From: Volvox africanus
Taxonomy: Eukaryota; Chlorophyta; Chlorophyceae; Chlamydomonadales; Volvocaceae
NCBI GenBank assembly: GCA_030268105.1
Contig: BSDZ01000112.1
Coordinates: forward strand, 1,321,501 to 1,385,500
DNA length: 64,000 nt
Direction: 5' to 3'
Shown: piece by piece, positions 12,393 to 24,951 of the stretch
Numbering within the stretch: position 1 is the first letter of the stretch
Layout of the letters: every line of letters begins with the position of its first letter
The notes under the pieces: model-generated
What the model saw: the letters and a program-made list of their open reading frames with translations, nothing else
Databases searched by the model: none
What the model was told of the DNA's origin: nothing
Translations under genes and position numbers: made by a program

Positions 12393-13976
12393 GAGGCCTT
12401 GATAGCACGAACGGCAGAAGTTAGGGACTGATTGAATGGATACTTGCTGTATCTGTTTTGGAGTGCTTGGAAGTGCTTTTTGTTGAATTGAAACCGATTG
12501 CATTGCGCTCGACCTATACTTGTGTGGGTTGTCGCAGAGCACACAGGTTGAGGTCAACATTGTCTGCCCATGGCATCTGGGAGCAAGGAGATGGGATTGG
12601 TTGGCGGGGCTAGTCAAGCCCCGCCAACATAAAAGGGAACCCGCACGATCTGGGTGCCCACACTGGGAATGCTCAAGGTCTCTCCATACGGGAAAAGCCT
12701 TATAATTCAGCAAAGCTAGGCCGGTTGCACCCATCTCTCCTACCAGCAGACTGGAAAGAACGCGCCTAGGGAAGGAAAAACGCTGATTACGCGGGACTTG
12801 GAAATATCACATCAAATCCTCATAGTCCGTCATCCCAGGCTGCCCACCTTCATTCAAATGGATGTTGAGGGCGTTGACCTGCTGTTGTACTTGTAGAAGT
12901 AGGGACGTCTGTGGGTCCGGCACCACATGTTGCGCCATGGAAAACTCCTCCCATGGTCGTGGCTCAAAGCCCGGCCGGTGTCCCAGGGCTTGACAAGCCG
13001 GTGAGCGGTTTGACGTAGGCCGAGCTCCCCAGCGGCATCCCTGCCCCGAGCGTGTCCATGGTGAGGGCGCCATTCACAACGCCCAAAAGCAATTATACCA
13101 GGAGTACCATTTTTGAATAAGGAGTAGTATCCTCCACCCATTGGCTCTTGCTGTTGAGCTGAAAGCGCAGCGGTTTGCGAACAAAAGCGCACCAAATGGC
13201 GTGGGATCTGCTTTTGTGTTCTGCGGGTGCTGAACAACAAAAGCAAGATGAAAGGAAAGCAAAAGCACGCGATTAAATACAGCCCTGAGGACACGGGCTG
13301 ACGCGAGACAACTATACAACTGTCTCGCCCAGGCCCTTACGTCCAACTAACCCGGCTTTCTAACGCAAGCCCGCAGTACAGTTATACGTACAGCCAATTG
13401 CTACCGTCTGCAACAGCAATCGTTAAGCACTGCCATAGCAGTCTATCCACTCATTTTAAATGGTTTAGAGTTTTGAGCAGACACACGGTAGCTTTGCTCG
13501 CTGCGTGTTAATCCCAATTGCACTTGCTTGCTTGTCCCATGCAGCGTAGTCCTACACAGCGCCTTTCGTAAATGATGCTCTCGTTTGCACGCAGTATCAA
13601 GTCAACGTTTGTGTAAGGATATACCGTTCTTGAGAAGGTGCAAGGAAAACAGCTAGGCATGCACTATAGTACCACTACAAAAGCGACCAACGGAAGTCTA
13701 CGGCTCTCGGAGTCTAGGTGCCTGGGTCTCTACTGTGTCTACTCTTTAGGAGGCTAAGATTGCACGCCTGAACCATTGCTGATTGCAAAATGATAGCTGA
13801 ATGCAGAAGAGTTGCAGATTAACTGAAGCCGTTAGCTGTTTCCCCATATCGGTTTGCCTTTGTGTGACGTCTGACGTGTACTTCTGCGTCACATGTTGTT
13901 TTGATATTGGAAAAATCCCTGCAAAGGTCATATACACTGTCCTTGGTCGCAAACGTTTTACTTGATACCAGCTGAG
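12393..13976. other. Intergenic region upstream of the MRH/ShKT gene
   Basis: No confident gene. A minus-strand frame at about 12807-12950 (MAQHVVPDPQTSLLLQVQQ...) has the look of a retroelement gag N-terminus but has no clear match. A 12-bp inverted repeat lies at 12600-12628. The last ~600 bases before the ATG at 13977 would hold the promoter of the next gene; no TATA box or other element was recognised. Confidence 0.4.
12600..12628. repeat. Perfect 12-bp inverted repeat with 5-nt loop
   Basis: GTTGGCGGGGCT is followed by a 5-base loop and AGCCCCGCCAAC. It is GC-rich, unlike its surroundings, and would form a stable hairpin. It may be an element end or a structural RNA remnant; there is no T-tract to suggest a terminator. 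Confidence 0.75.
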
Positions 13977-16900
13977 ATGCAACGAGAAGGTCCGCTGCTC
14001 ATCCTTTTCCTCTTGCTCTCTACTTGCAATGCTCTAAATTATGTCTTCGATGAATACCTTTTTAGTAAGGATACATGGCTTGATTGGAAGGTTGAGAATC
14101 CACTAGCGGGCATCAACCCCTCTGACCTCATGCCCAAAGCAAAGGATAGCTTCCCAGGTTATGATCAGGCCGAGTTCAACAGTTTGGATGGGACAAATCC
14201 TCGTTTGCCGCCAAGTCAGAAGATATTGTACGTATCCAGATGCAACATTACCTTGGAGATGATACATAGATGAGCAAGTATATATATTGGCGAGATACTC
14301 TTGCCATCTACATCCATCATAATTCTGAAATGCAGAAGTTTTGGAGAGGGCCTGGACTTGGACCCACTGGACGAGGAAAACTTTTTGGAGCCTGCAGCCA
14401 AGGCAGCTCAATGCACGACGTGCCATGGTTGGTTGTAACTATGTCCAGAAAGAATGATTGTTTCTCATTGTTTTTGCCACGCGCACATGCAGCCTGTGCC
14501 ATACACACGAACGTACGCACCCTTGGCGGTTGGCCAGCTTTGGTAGCCAGCCGAAACCCGAGACTTGGACAATTTTAGCCTTCCAATGTTTTGCAACACC
14601 AACCGCTATGATAGTGTAATAATTTTTTTAACTAATGCGACCACATAACTTGGCAGCCGTTAAACCAGGAGCTGTCAATTAACTGAACCACATTTCTGAC
14701 CAATTCACCGCGCATCCGCATTGAACCTCTTCCCTTGGGAACTGGCTGCTACTGTTGCCGGCTGCAGTCTTGATGGGGGTGTTGTGGTCCCGCCTAACGG
14801 CCAGTGTCCTTGGTGGGGTGAACATCAGGGCGTCGGTCGTCAGAGGCCACCTTGTGGACGCATGCGAAAAAGATGTAAGTACCGTACTGTGAACTATCGT
14901 CAGAACCGAATTTTAGCGATGAAGGGAATCTGTGGTGGGCTGTAATCTGTAATCCTTGCTTAATTTGGGGATGTGGACGTGGCAAACGCGAGAACGGGTT
15001 GGGCCATGCGGAAAGAAATGGGATGACCGCTCAGGAGTAGTTCGTGGTGTATGTGCCTCTACCTGATCTTCATTCACTACTCACGTGGTATGCGGGAGGA
15101 GGGCTGAGTCCTGACAGTCGGCCGCTTGTGTAAGGATGGGTTGCGGGAGCGCAAGCACGGGCAGAGTACTGCATTGCTGGCATCGAAGAAGTCGGTAGTG
15201 AGGATAATGAAACGGCCTTGTACAGCGTCATTGGCGTTAAAAGAGGGGTCTGCCTTAGCTCGTTTTTTGCTTAGCACCTACACCGATTTTAAAGAGGCAT
15301 TCGGAGGCATCAGCCAAACATATGTGGGCTTGGGGAAGGTTGGGGAGGAGGATAACACCTGGCCGGTTTCGAGAGGGCGGTTTGGGCCTTGGACCCAGGT
15401 GAATTGGGTGGTGGTGGTAAAGATGGGCGAGGGTTATGCAGCTAGCTGAAAATGGGTTACGTCTCTCTGTGCCTTGCCTGCCCCGAACCTCTGAGAAGAC
15501 TTTTAGATTGACAGACGGACCGACGCACAGACGGAATATCAGACAGTCAAAGATTATATCCGCCTCTCCTCTCGCCCGCCTCCCATCTTCCAGGCTCTGG
15601 ATGCGGTGCTCCACAAGTACTCCATTCTAAAGATGGACACGGGCAGCGGGTCAACCACGCTAACGTTCTTTGTAGTGCGGGAGCGGCGGGACGCGGGCGG
15701 CGGCCAAAAGATGTCTGGCGTCGGTGGTGGCAGCGGGCCAACGGAGGCGGAGGAAGAGGCGGTGGAGCGGTCATGCAAGGTATGGTAATGGGTCGCCAGG
15801 CAAACGGCATTGAAGAGGAGGAGTTTTAATCTCTTCAACTCTATTTTATAGGCAGGTTCTTCGCTTCATTGTGCATGTTGCCCCGCCTCTACCAATGGCG
15901 CGCAGATTGCCTGCACGAGTCACGTGTCACTGATTTTACCGGTGACTGGAAATGATGGGTGAACATCTGTAACATACACCATGCACGTTGCACTGCCCCC
16001 TTTCCCCAAACATAGTTCGCTCGTGCGGATCCGAGTTGGGTCGGATATCCGTTATCGGTTATCGGGTGTCAGGTGGCTGCCCACATTTGTTTAGCCGGGT
16101 GGCAGCTGCTTCGTGCTTTGCCGAAAGTTTTATTGGCCATTATTACGCCGCCTGGGCTCCCATGCATGTCCGCCGACATTGAGGCACTGCGTTGCGGATT
16201 TTCAATAACCCCTACTCCTGCGTAGAATTTGGTTACCGATCACGGAGCTGATCTGACCTCGGTGGTGATGACCCAGCTGGTCAACTACCGGAGGGAGGTA
16301 AGGGGCCCGGGGTTAGGAGGGTGTGCAGGAGCGGGTGGGCAACCCCACTGCCTGCGTGTCTTCCGTCTGAATTGCGTCCGTTCACGGACCCGATCTCGCT
16401 CAATATAAACATGCGACAACCTTGCAATGACCTTTTGCCAGTTTGGAGCGCTCCCTGACCGCCTTACTTCAGACCTCACCGCTGGCACCAATCAGGGTCT
16501 AGACTGGGGCTGTTTGCATAATGTGCTCGTCAGATGCCTGATATCGATCCACAGCCTGACCCCCACGGGTCCCTAACAGGCCTTGCGACTGCTCGTTAAG
16601 CATGGACGTGACGGTGGCAGCATGCCAGAGGAGCCATTGCCTGCAGCCGCGACGGAGGACGGTAGCGGCAGTGGCGGCAGCGGCAGTCGGGGCCAGCTGC
16701 CACGTCTGGACCTCAGCGAGCGCGTTCCCTCCCTGGATCAGGGTATTGGTGAAGATGAAGACGACGACTATGTGGATCCCGATGACTTGGATGATACAGG
16801 AAACGTCAGCGAGGGCGCCAAGGAGAAAGTTGCGGCGGACGGGAAAAAGGCAACGAAGGCGGCAGGCTCCAAACAATCAGCTGGCCCCCGGGCAGTGCGG

Positions 16901-19900
16901 GGCCTAGTAGTCATGGGTGAGGAGGGAGCTTACTCGGGATCGCTTGTGGTTGGCATGATATCGGTAGCGTAGGTCCTGGGGATATGATGAACAACGGGTC
17001 CGGGCACATGGGCCTTTTGACGGGCACTAAGTACGTACTGACGAAAACTGACTAAATGACTTGTTGGCTGAAAGCTGCATGGCGGGCAACATCCGATGCC
17101 ACCCGACGGCACGGCACCCGATACCAAAGAAAGGGCAATTACACATGCGGCAAACACGGACTGCAACGTTAAATCAAAATTTTGTCCCGCGACCTCCGTT
17201 GCCTTCTAGAAATTTTGCCCTGACCCGAAGATCTGTATTATCCACATCGGTTATTCATGTATTCTTCCCCCTGATCGTCCGTTTGGACGACGTCAGCCAT
17301 CATCCGACTTTCACAGTTAGTCCTTGATCCCTAAGTATCAGCACCAGGATTCGCTGTATTCTACTGCTCCCTGATGGGTCCCTCTCCGCAGCCAATGCTG
17401 AGGCATCCGAGTGTGAGGACCTGAACGCGATGTGTGCAACCTGGGCCGCGTCGGGCGAGTGCACAAACAACCCAATGTACATGGTGGGGACGGAGAAACA
17501 CCGAGGCCAGTGCAGGAAGGTACGTGACGTGTACTGCGGCAAGGTGCTCTTACGTATGTATGTATGTATTTACAGGAATTGGGACGCTGGTTTGCTTTGG
17601 GGCCTCGAAGCAGCTTTTTCTGACGAAAGGCGGCTTTTTGAAGCGCCACTTATACCTTATGGTGGACCCATGCAGTTGGGTGTCCAGATGCTTCAGGTTG
17701 GAGGCCTGGCTGGGTTTTCTTACGGATGAGTTCCCCGGTGTAACAGGCGCGGACAAAGTACAAATTTGGGGCCAAGGTTGACACTCAAGCTACGATCGAC
17801 ACTCGGTTCCCTCAGGACCATGACCTTGCTCCTTGCAATCCTGACCTCTATCGGAGCGCTTTGTCACCATCCTGCTTGAGGCCCTCTTTCCCTCCCTATT
17901 TATTTACCTACCAGTCCTGCGGGGTTTGCGGGCCTGCTGATGTGCTTTCGGACGCTCCCGACCTCCTGTCGGAGCTAAATGCGTTATCCGCTGCACTGCT
18001 ACTGGCGGTCAAGAACCTGGGCTGCGGGGCGAGTGGTCCCTGTCTCACCGGTGTCAGTGGCATGGCAGCTGGCGCTGGTCTGGTGAAGCAGCAGCAGGCG
18101 CCCAAGGAGCTACAGCCGGGCATGACGGAATTTCCCGGTGAGTGGAGATCTGATGTCTCTGACTGGCGCGCGTGAACGCGCAGGGTTGGGAAAGACAAGA
18201 CGCCGAGAATATTGGGCGCATGCAAGGCATGTGCCGATCGCAGCAAGCAACCCGTAGATAGCTCAGGGTACATAAAAATTAAGGATTGAGGATCCTATTT
18301 CGCAATTGTTTAGGGAAGTCATGTTGTCCACTCCTCATCCAGACCTCGTGTATATTCGCCCTCCCCGATGTCCTCACCCGCACCTTCCAGGCGGCTTTAT
18401 CCTAGGCAAGCCCTGGTGGGCCCAACCTGACGTCCAATCAGTGGCCCCCGCGCTGCGGAAGCCCCTGCCTGTCTCAATGGAATCAATTACGTCGGACGCA
18501 GACGCGGACACGGAGGACGGCCGCAGCAAGGGGCCTGCCCAACAACGGGGCAGCTCCGGCTCCCTGGCACCGCCCAGTCACGCTGAAGTAGACCGGGTAC
18601 TGGCTCCTGTGCTGGCCTACAAGCTGCTGTCGATCCCGTCCGACTTCTTCATCTATGAGTATCTGTACAAAAACCACACGCGGCATTTCCATGTCGACGA
18701 GACGGGCGGAGTAACAGGTGGGGAAGCGGCGGAGTTGTTGCTGCGGGGCTCGTTCAGCCGTCTAGGGGTCCATCCTGGAATTGGGCTGAGGTGAGAATTC
18801 TATTGGTCCGTTTTCGGACAGAGCCCGTTGACGGTAGAACCGTCAGTCGTCATATTTTCGGTCCGTGTTGGGATTGGCTGCGCAAGAGGAGGTAACGGAG
18901 ACGGCTAAGAAAGGAAGCGTGCATGGATATGAGTGTGACAACACTGCCTATCCATCGTCCATCCACGTGCCGCACGTCCATGCATGACCGACTGTTGGCG
19001 ATGCCGCATGTGAAACGGAACCTCTCGATGCATCACGTGATGGACCGTACCTGCCGCTGCGGGCCTCTGTCTTCCGCCAGCCCAGCATTTTCATGTAACA
19101 CATGCCGTTACCCTACGTGGCCTCACAGAGGACTGGCTGCTGGGCCGGTTCATGCGGGAGAGCGTGTCTCTGGTCAGCAGTGCTACAGGAGAGGTGGCCG
19201 GGCTGGAGGTGAGCAGGCAGCAGTTCGTGGCAGAGAGGACCGAACTGCCTATATTTAATCAAGATGAACCCTTCGTCCTATGACTAGAATCGACTCCTCT
19301 CTTTACCGTCGCTGATACTTAGCGTAAAGGTCGGGCAGTGCGAGAGCTTGACAGTGACATCGAAGAGGGAAGTACCAGCCATCACGTGGTTGCGAGCACA
19401 AACGGAGGTGGCCCATTTGAGATTCCAGCTGCGTAGGATGAAAGGAAATGAGACCCGATATCGTCTTTCACGTCCCCCCGAGATTGTCATACATTTAAGG
19501 GATCCGTATCGATTCTCACTTTTACGGCCATCACATGGTGGATCTGGCCGACGCTGATGATCAGCGAACGGTTTCATCGTGCACAAACACAATGCACCCG
19601 CCCGCGTGCGTACAATGTACACACATTGTGCAGCAGCTGCTTTCCACCAGCATATATTAGAATGAATATGTGTGGATGTGTGAATGTCCCAGAGACGGAA
19701 GCAAGCGAGCAGTACGAAAGTCTGTTTACGAATGGCGGACTGTAATCCACGTCCAACTCCTGCCCCTCTTCCGCTCAGGAGCTAGACCTCCTGCCAAGCA
19801 GCAACAATGCACAGGTGTTGAGGGCCCACACCTGGCCGTATGTGAAGCAGGTGTATGCGGGAGGTAAGCAGCGCAAGCAAACCGTGGATGTAGGGGAATG

Positions 19901-20386
19901 GGCTGCAAGGTGGATGGATGGGTGTGCGGTTGCTGCAACTTTGGATATAGATAGCTCTGCAGCATGATGACCATGCTGGGTGACAGACGGACGAGTCAGG
20001 CAGATCCAGATGCTGACAGACAGGCGCAGGCCAGGGTAAGTGGTGAATAACCTGGTTAAATGTGCCGTACTATCCAGTCTCCGTTAATCCCACAGCAAAA
20101 CCGCGACCCAATCGGAATTCCTGCACTCCTGCCCCTGTCTGTTACCTCAGGGGACGAGTGTGTGCTCAGCGGTGGCCGCCGGGTGGTACGGCGGGTAGAG
20201 GTGCGCATAGCCTGTTCTCCAGACTCCAAGCTCTACATGTTGATCCGCGAGCCGGACTTTTGCACATACACCTATGTCATCTTCGTGCCGGAGCTGTGTG
20301 AACTCGACTATTACAAGCCGCGGCCCAAGGCGGTCGGCAGTGGCAACACGAAGAGAGCTGCGGGGCCTGGTGGGGGTAGGGCCTAG
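13977..20386 (+). CDS. Secretory-pathway protein with ShKT module and OS-9-type MRH lectin domain
   Basis: Fourteen exons: 13977-14227, 14336-14427, 14844-14874, 15275-15338, 15594-15779, 16226-16297, 16442-~16522 (end uncertain), 16580-16916, 17392-17519, 17915-18137, 18391-18717, 19129-19208, 19779-19863, 20151-20386 (TAG). They encode about 730 residues. The ATG opens a signal peptide (MQREGPLLILFLLLSTCNA). An unrecognised Cys-containing region follows (CTTCH), then a Gly/Asp-rich linker. A ShKT six-cysteine module runs from CEDLNAMC through CATWAASGEC to SCGVC. A C-terminal MRH-like domain spans FIYEYLYKNHTRHFHVD, DWLLGRF, GDEC, RRVEVRIAC, REPDFCTYTYVIF and ELC. OS-9/XTP3-B lectins read trimmed N-glycans on misfolded ER glycoproteins for degradation. 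This role is inferred only from the MRH match: the double-Trp and one sugar-contact Gln are replaced. The short exons 14844-14874 and 15275-15338 are supported mainly by phase. Confidence 0.7.
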
Positions 20387-20639
20387 ACTACCCCGGACGT
20401 GTTTAAGATTGGCGGCTATGATAAAATAGGCGGGGTCGGAGGGAAGGAGCCTCCAGCACCGGTATGACATTGATAAAGCCCCATTAAAGGCCATCGGGAG
20501 GGGTGCTCGTGAGGAGAGGTATTGCAAAGTGGAGGTGGGGCTGGAACTCAGGAGTAATGAATTTTAGGCCAGCGAGCTTTCATGTGTGTGGTCGTGGCGC
20601 TCATCATTTTGACCCCCTGGAGGTCGCCGGGGATATGAA
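20387..20639. other. 3' flank of the MRH/ShKT gene
   Basis: About 250 bases lie between the TAG at 20384-20386 and the first LTR-like repeat. No polyadenylation signal or other feature was recognised. Confidence 0.4.
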
Positions 20640-20950
20640 GTCATGCCGACCACCGGAAAATCAGTGAACCAGGAACCAGGTGTTCCACCTTTTCCCATTG
20701 GTCGGTCGGTCGGTCAGTAAAAGTCCCAGTCCATACAGGTTATGGACTTCGGACAGGTTTGGTATTTGGGGAGGATGATTAGTAATGGCGGCTGGCGGCT
20801 GCCGCCAAATCCGTAATCCTGATTTGCCATGGGATTATGAACTGGTTACAAACAATTAAACTATTAGTTAGTAAAATTACGATTTTTAACGATAAACAGA
20901 TTATTATTATCTCTTAAGCATTTACTGAAATGCATAAAGGATACAACAAC
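20640..20950 (-). repeat. LTR-like repeat (copy 2), both halves
   Basis: The distal half is shortened (20640-20766) and contains a GTCG tetranucleotide run. The proximal half (20813-20950) carries the shared AAACAGATTATTATTATCTC core. About 45 unrelated bases separate them. On the minus strand this directly follows the chromodomain end of a gypsy element, the position expected of a 3' LTR. Confidence 0.7.
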
Positions 20951-21582
20951 TATTTCCTCTCTATATGCAGCGTCCTGATGCACGAGAAGAAAGCTGTCAG
21001 GTTGAGGTAGGGCAGCACAGAGAGAGCCCTCCTTAGTCTGTGCCCAGAGTTTAGCTTCATCAAGCAGGGAGTTCAAGTCAGGGGTGAACTTATATTCCGG
21101 TTCCCAGCTATTGTGCTCAGATGAATACCCGGACCACTTGACAACTCATGCACATTGTGCTTGTGCTTACCCTTGCCAAGACATCGTGCCTGGTAATCTA
21201 GGATATGTTTGACAGCATACAGGGTCTGCTTGCCTGACAGCCAGGTAGAGGTGCTGGCTTCCGTAACAGGGGGGATTCCTTTGTTAGCCTCAGGCAGAGT
21301 ATCCCGATATGTGTGTATGAGTGACATGGAATGCGGGGTGAATGCGTAGGTCAGACGGGAGCTACAACTCTACAGCCACCGAGCCTACCATATGCACTAC
21401 AGGGTAAGGCCCCACGAAGCGTGGTAATAACTTACAGGATCCATCGGCCAGGGAGCGTAGAAATTTCGTGCTCAACATAACCAGCTGGCCCTTGGTGAAG
21501 ATGACATCTTTCTTGGACTTGTTGTAATAGTCCATAGCCCGTTGCTGTGCGGCTTCCAGGCAAGCCTTAGCATCAGTCAGAC
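20951..21582 (-). mobile_element. 3' end of a family A chromodomain gypsy element
   Basis: The minus strand encodes the post-integrase segment and a chromodomain-like C-terminus (KQTLYAVKHILDYQARCLG, then LLDEAKLWAQ). It is interrupted by frame breaks. Bases 21279-21580 match 10729-11030 almost perfectly, with one obvious substitution (AATGCGGGG versus AATGTGGGG). It ends abruptly at about 21582, where a different gypsy family starts. Confidence 0.8.
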
Positions 21583-21589
21583 GGGACAC

Positions 21590-23950
21590 AACGCATGCGG
21601 GCTTCCTCCAACAGGGGTTTCATATCCGGCGAAAAGTTACGTGCCGCTTCCCACGCTCGCTTGAATACCCAGTCCATTTGACCAGATACTCGTGACCTGT
21701 CTGTTTGCGTTGATGTTGACCCACACGACACGCATGATAGTCCATTATCCACTCAACGTCATAAAGCTTCTGCTTGCCTGCAATCCAGGTCTCAGGACCC
21801 GGTTCCACTGCTGCAGGGGCGTTAGCGGTATCAGGAACAGATTCCGTGCCACGATAGGGACGTACGAGAGAAACATGGAACGTGGGGTGAATATTCATAT
21901 CAGTGGGCAAAGCGAGTTCTACCACTACATTCCCAACCATGCGCACAACGGAATATGGACCGATCCAGCGGGGCAACAGTTTTCGGGACCCTTCAGCAAG
22001 TGAGCGTAGATTAGTGGTCAGCAACACCATTTGTCCTTTCGAAAATGTCACATCTCGCCTGGATATGTTATAGTAGTCCGTCGTCCATTGTTGAGCTGCG
22101 TCCAAACACGCCTTTGCATCTGTCATAAGGGATAGGAAAGACTTGGCAAAGGTCTTAGCCGCAGGTACGTTCACCTCCAGCTCATGCCACACAGGTAGCA
22201 CGGGATGAAATCCATAGTTGAGGAAAAACGGGCTTTGACCGGTCGAGTGGTTAACGGCGTTGTTAAGTGCAAATCCTGCCGAAGTCAAAAACGTATCCCA
22301 GACGCTAGGTGTGCGACCCGCAAAATTGCACAGCATATCACCCAACGTGCGCTTTGTGCGTTTGATTTGTTTGTCAGACTGCGGAAGGTATGCTGTGCTC
22401 AGGTTAAAGTGCAAACTTACCAGTTTGCAGAGCGCTTCCCCAAGCTTAGACGTGAATTGACCACCACGGTCCGATATCACGTTTTTAGGGACGTCGTGCA
22501 ACCGAACCACGTTATCAAAGAACAATCGTGTGGTTAGCTCCGCAGTGCAGGCGGATGTGCAGGATGCGAGACGAACCATTTTAGTCAAACGGTCAACCAT
22601 GACAAACACCACTCGTATCCCCGCTCAGTTTTGGGCAGTGCGACTACAAAGTCCATGGAAACACTTTCCCACGGTGCATTCGGTACAGGTAAAGGTTGTA
22701 GCAACCCCTGACCCTTACCCGACAAAGCCTTGTTGCGCTGGCACAAACTGCACATCTGCACGAAGTTCTCTGCATCCTTGGCCAAGTGTTGAACAAGCGT
22801 TGAACCAATTCAACCAACCGCGTGCTACTGAGATGTCGTGCTAACGGGTCCTCGGGGAACCGAGCAAGGATGTCGTGGTGTAGCGCATCATCGTTCGGAA
22901 CGACAATCTGCGTCGCTGTGCCCTCCACCCGTAGCCAAAGGTCATTCCGTTTACGTAGGTGCTCTACGTTGGCTGGTGCGGTAAACCAGAGATCCGAAAC
23001 GTAGGCAGCCTTCAGTCGCTCCGTGAGATCCAAAGCAATCGGCACCTCCTCCTTGTGCGAGCGTAATACGGGTGCTTCTAAGATCACAGCATGGAGTGAC
23101 GGATGGCGATATTAATTTTGACGGTGATGCACTCCCAGATGCAATTAAACCAAGCCAGATATTCCATCCACCTGGCTTGTCAGCATAGGGACACTTTGCA
23201 AAAACGTCAAAGGTTTATGGTCAGTTTTTAACGTAAAAGGACGACCCTCCAAATAACAACCCCATTTCTTCAAGGCGTGCAGAACTGCCAACAGTTCCTG
23301 TTCCCCAATAGTGTAACGGATCTCTACACCCGAAAACTTCTTACTTGTGAAGGCGATCGGCCACCCTTCCTGTAACAATACAGCGCCACTTCCATACAAT
23401 GAGGCATCGGATACAACCTCCACACGGAATGGCAACAAGTAACTGGGGAATTCAAGGGTAACATCGTCGGCGATGATACATTTGAGCTCGTCAAATGCCC
23501 GCTGACACTCGGGTGTCCAGGATTCGAGTGAAACGAAGACTCCCTTGCGAGTCAAATTCATAAGTGGGGCCGCGGGAATATAGTACTTATCAATGAACTT
23601 ACGGAAATAGTTGGTTAAGCCGAGGAACTTACGCTGCTCCGTGAGGTTCTGAGGCGCGGGCCATTCACGAACCATGGCGACCTTCCGGGGGTCCATCTTC
23701 ACACCAGTGGCCAACACAATGTGGCTTAAGTACTCCACCTGAGGCTGCACCCAGAAACATTTGGCGCGTTTAGCAAACAATTGCCCCCACTTCATCACCT
23801 CAAGCACGAGCCTGAGATGTTCCAAGTGCTCCTCGCGCGTTTTGGAGTAGACCAAGATGTTATCCAAATGGCACACAACGAACCTGTCGATAAACGGTCT
23901 GAACATGCAGTCCATTACCGCCTGGAATGTCGGGGGGGGGGGCGTTAGTC
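21590..23950 (-). mobile_element. Decayed chromodomain Ty3/gypsy element, family B (RT-RNase H-integrase-chromodomain)
   Basis: On the minus strand, in order: a partial reverse transcriptase (23915 down; active-site region [11 protein letters not shown]), RNase H (RVEVVSDASLYGSGAVLLQ, FTLKTDHKPLTFLQ), the integrase zinc-binding region (CSLCQRNKAL), the integrase core (VDRLTKMV, ISDRGGQF), and a chromodomain (YDVEWIMDYHA, YLVKWTGYSSE). The RT box has HLDN in place of the usual (Y/F)xDD. The third integrase acidic residue is replaced by Lys (QIKRTK where QTER is usual). Frames shift near 22600-22790 and 23090-23145, and a G-run at about 23930 interrupts the RT. No gag or flanking LTR of this family was found. 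It is inactive. Confidence 0.9.
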
Positions 23951-24951
23951 AACCCGAACGACAAGACCGTGTACTCGAAATGACCAAAGGGAGTCCAAAA
24001 AGCGTTTTTTGGAATATCAGAAGTAGCTAGGACTCACAAGCACAATAACTGTGTCACCGGCCATATTTTGAGATGTTGAAAATAAGAACAAATGTCTCTA
24101 CCCAAATATGTGGCAAATCTCCTCTTCCAAGATATATAGACACATACAATTTGGCATCCAGATAGCGATGGGTGAGGGGCGGAGGTGAAAGCGTCACAGT
24201 TGTCACATAGCCAGGTAAGTCAAGTGCTTCCCCTCCCGGCCTCAGCCAGATAAGGCCAAAACGTGGACCAGCTGTAGCCAGATGAGTACAGGACTTGAGC
24301 TACGTATGTTCTCGCACAAGAACAAGGTACATATCCAGATAAGAAATAAGGGAGACATGTCATATCCCCCTACGCAGCCTCGTCGGGGAATCCTGGACCC
24401 ATGCTTGACGACATCTAACTGCCAATATGACAAGGTGGCATCCTTGGGTCGGCCATCCACAGTACCAGATGAATTATTCACGCCATTGTGTCCCAGTTGC
24501 TGGATGCCATTGAGGTAACCCACACCTTTTGAGTACGGTATACACAGGTATGCTTTCCTGACTTCATTTTGGACAACTGTCATACACACCCCCAGATGAT
24601 ATGCCCGACAGTGCTTGAGAACTGTAGTTTACTGTCAAACAGTTCCATTTCACTGAACAACTCAAGGAAGAAGGATGGCGCCATCGTACAGATGTTCAGT
24701 GGATCCTGCATAGTGGAGGAGCTGTACTCGGAGCTGTTCATTACACAGCAGCAGTCTATTCGTCGTCTCCACCTTCACCAACCAAGCCGGCTGCAACTGT
24801 TTCGTGTTATCCGCTGCGCAGCTCGGTCCCTGAGTCGCCCTGAAACTGCTTGTTCACAGGCGCCCTTCTAGAAGCTAGATTAAAGCAAATGCAGCTCCCA
24901 AACAAAGCCTACATTCGTTTCAAACCAAGTCTGTATCTGCGGCGTGGGGCC
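23951..24951. other. 3' flank of SMC3; no gene
   Basis: This lies between the family B element and the SMC3 stop. A short motif CCAGATR recurs irregularly (about 24152, 24246, 24274, 24331, 24466 and 24590). Its complement resembles the CTGGATAT motif of the large SMC3 intron. A minus-strand TGTAA at 24741-24745, about 205 nt past the SMC3 stop, could be its polyadenylation signal, since TGTAA is the usual chlorophyte signal. Confidence 0.4.
24741..24745 (-). promoter_or_regulatory. Candidate SMC3 polyadenylation signal (TGTAA)
   Basis: TTACA on the + strand reads TGTAA on the SMC3 strand, about 205 nt downstream of its TGA. Placement fits; a five-base match alone is weak. Confidence 0.3.
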
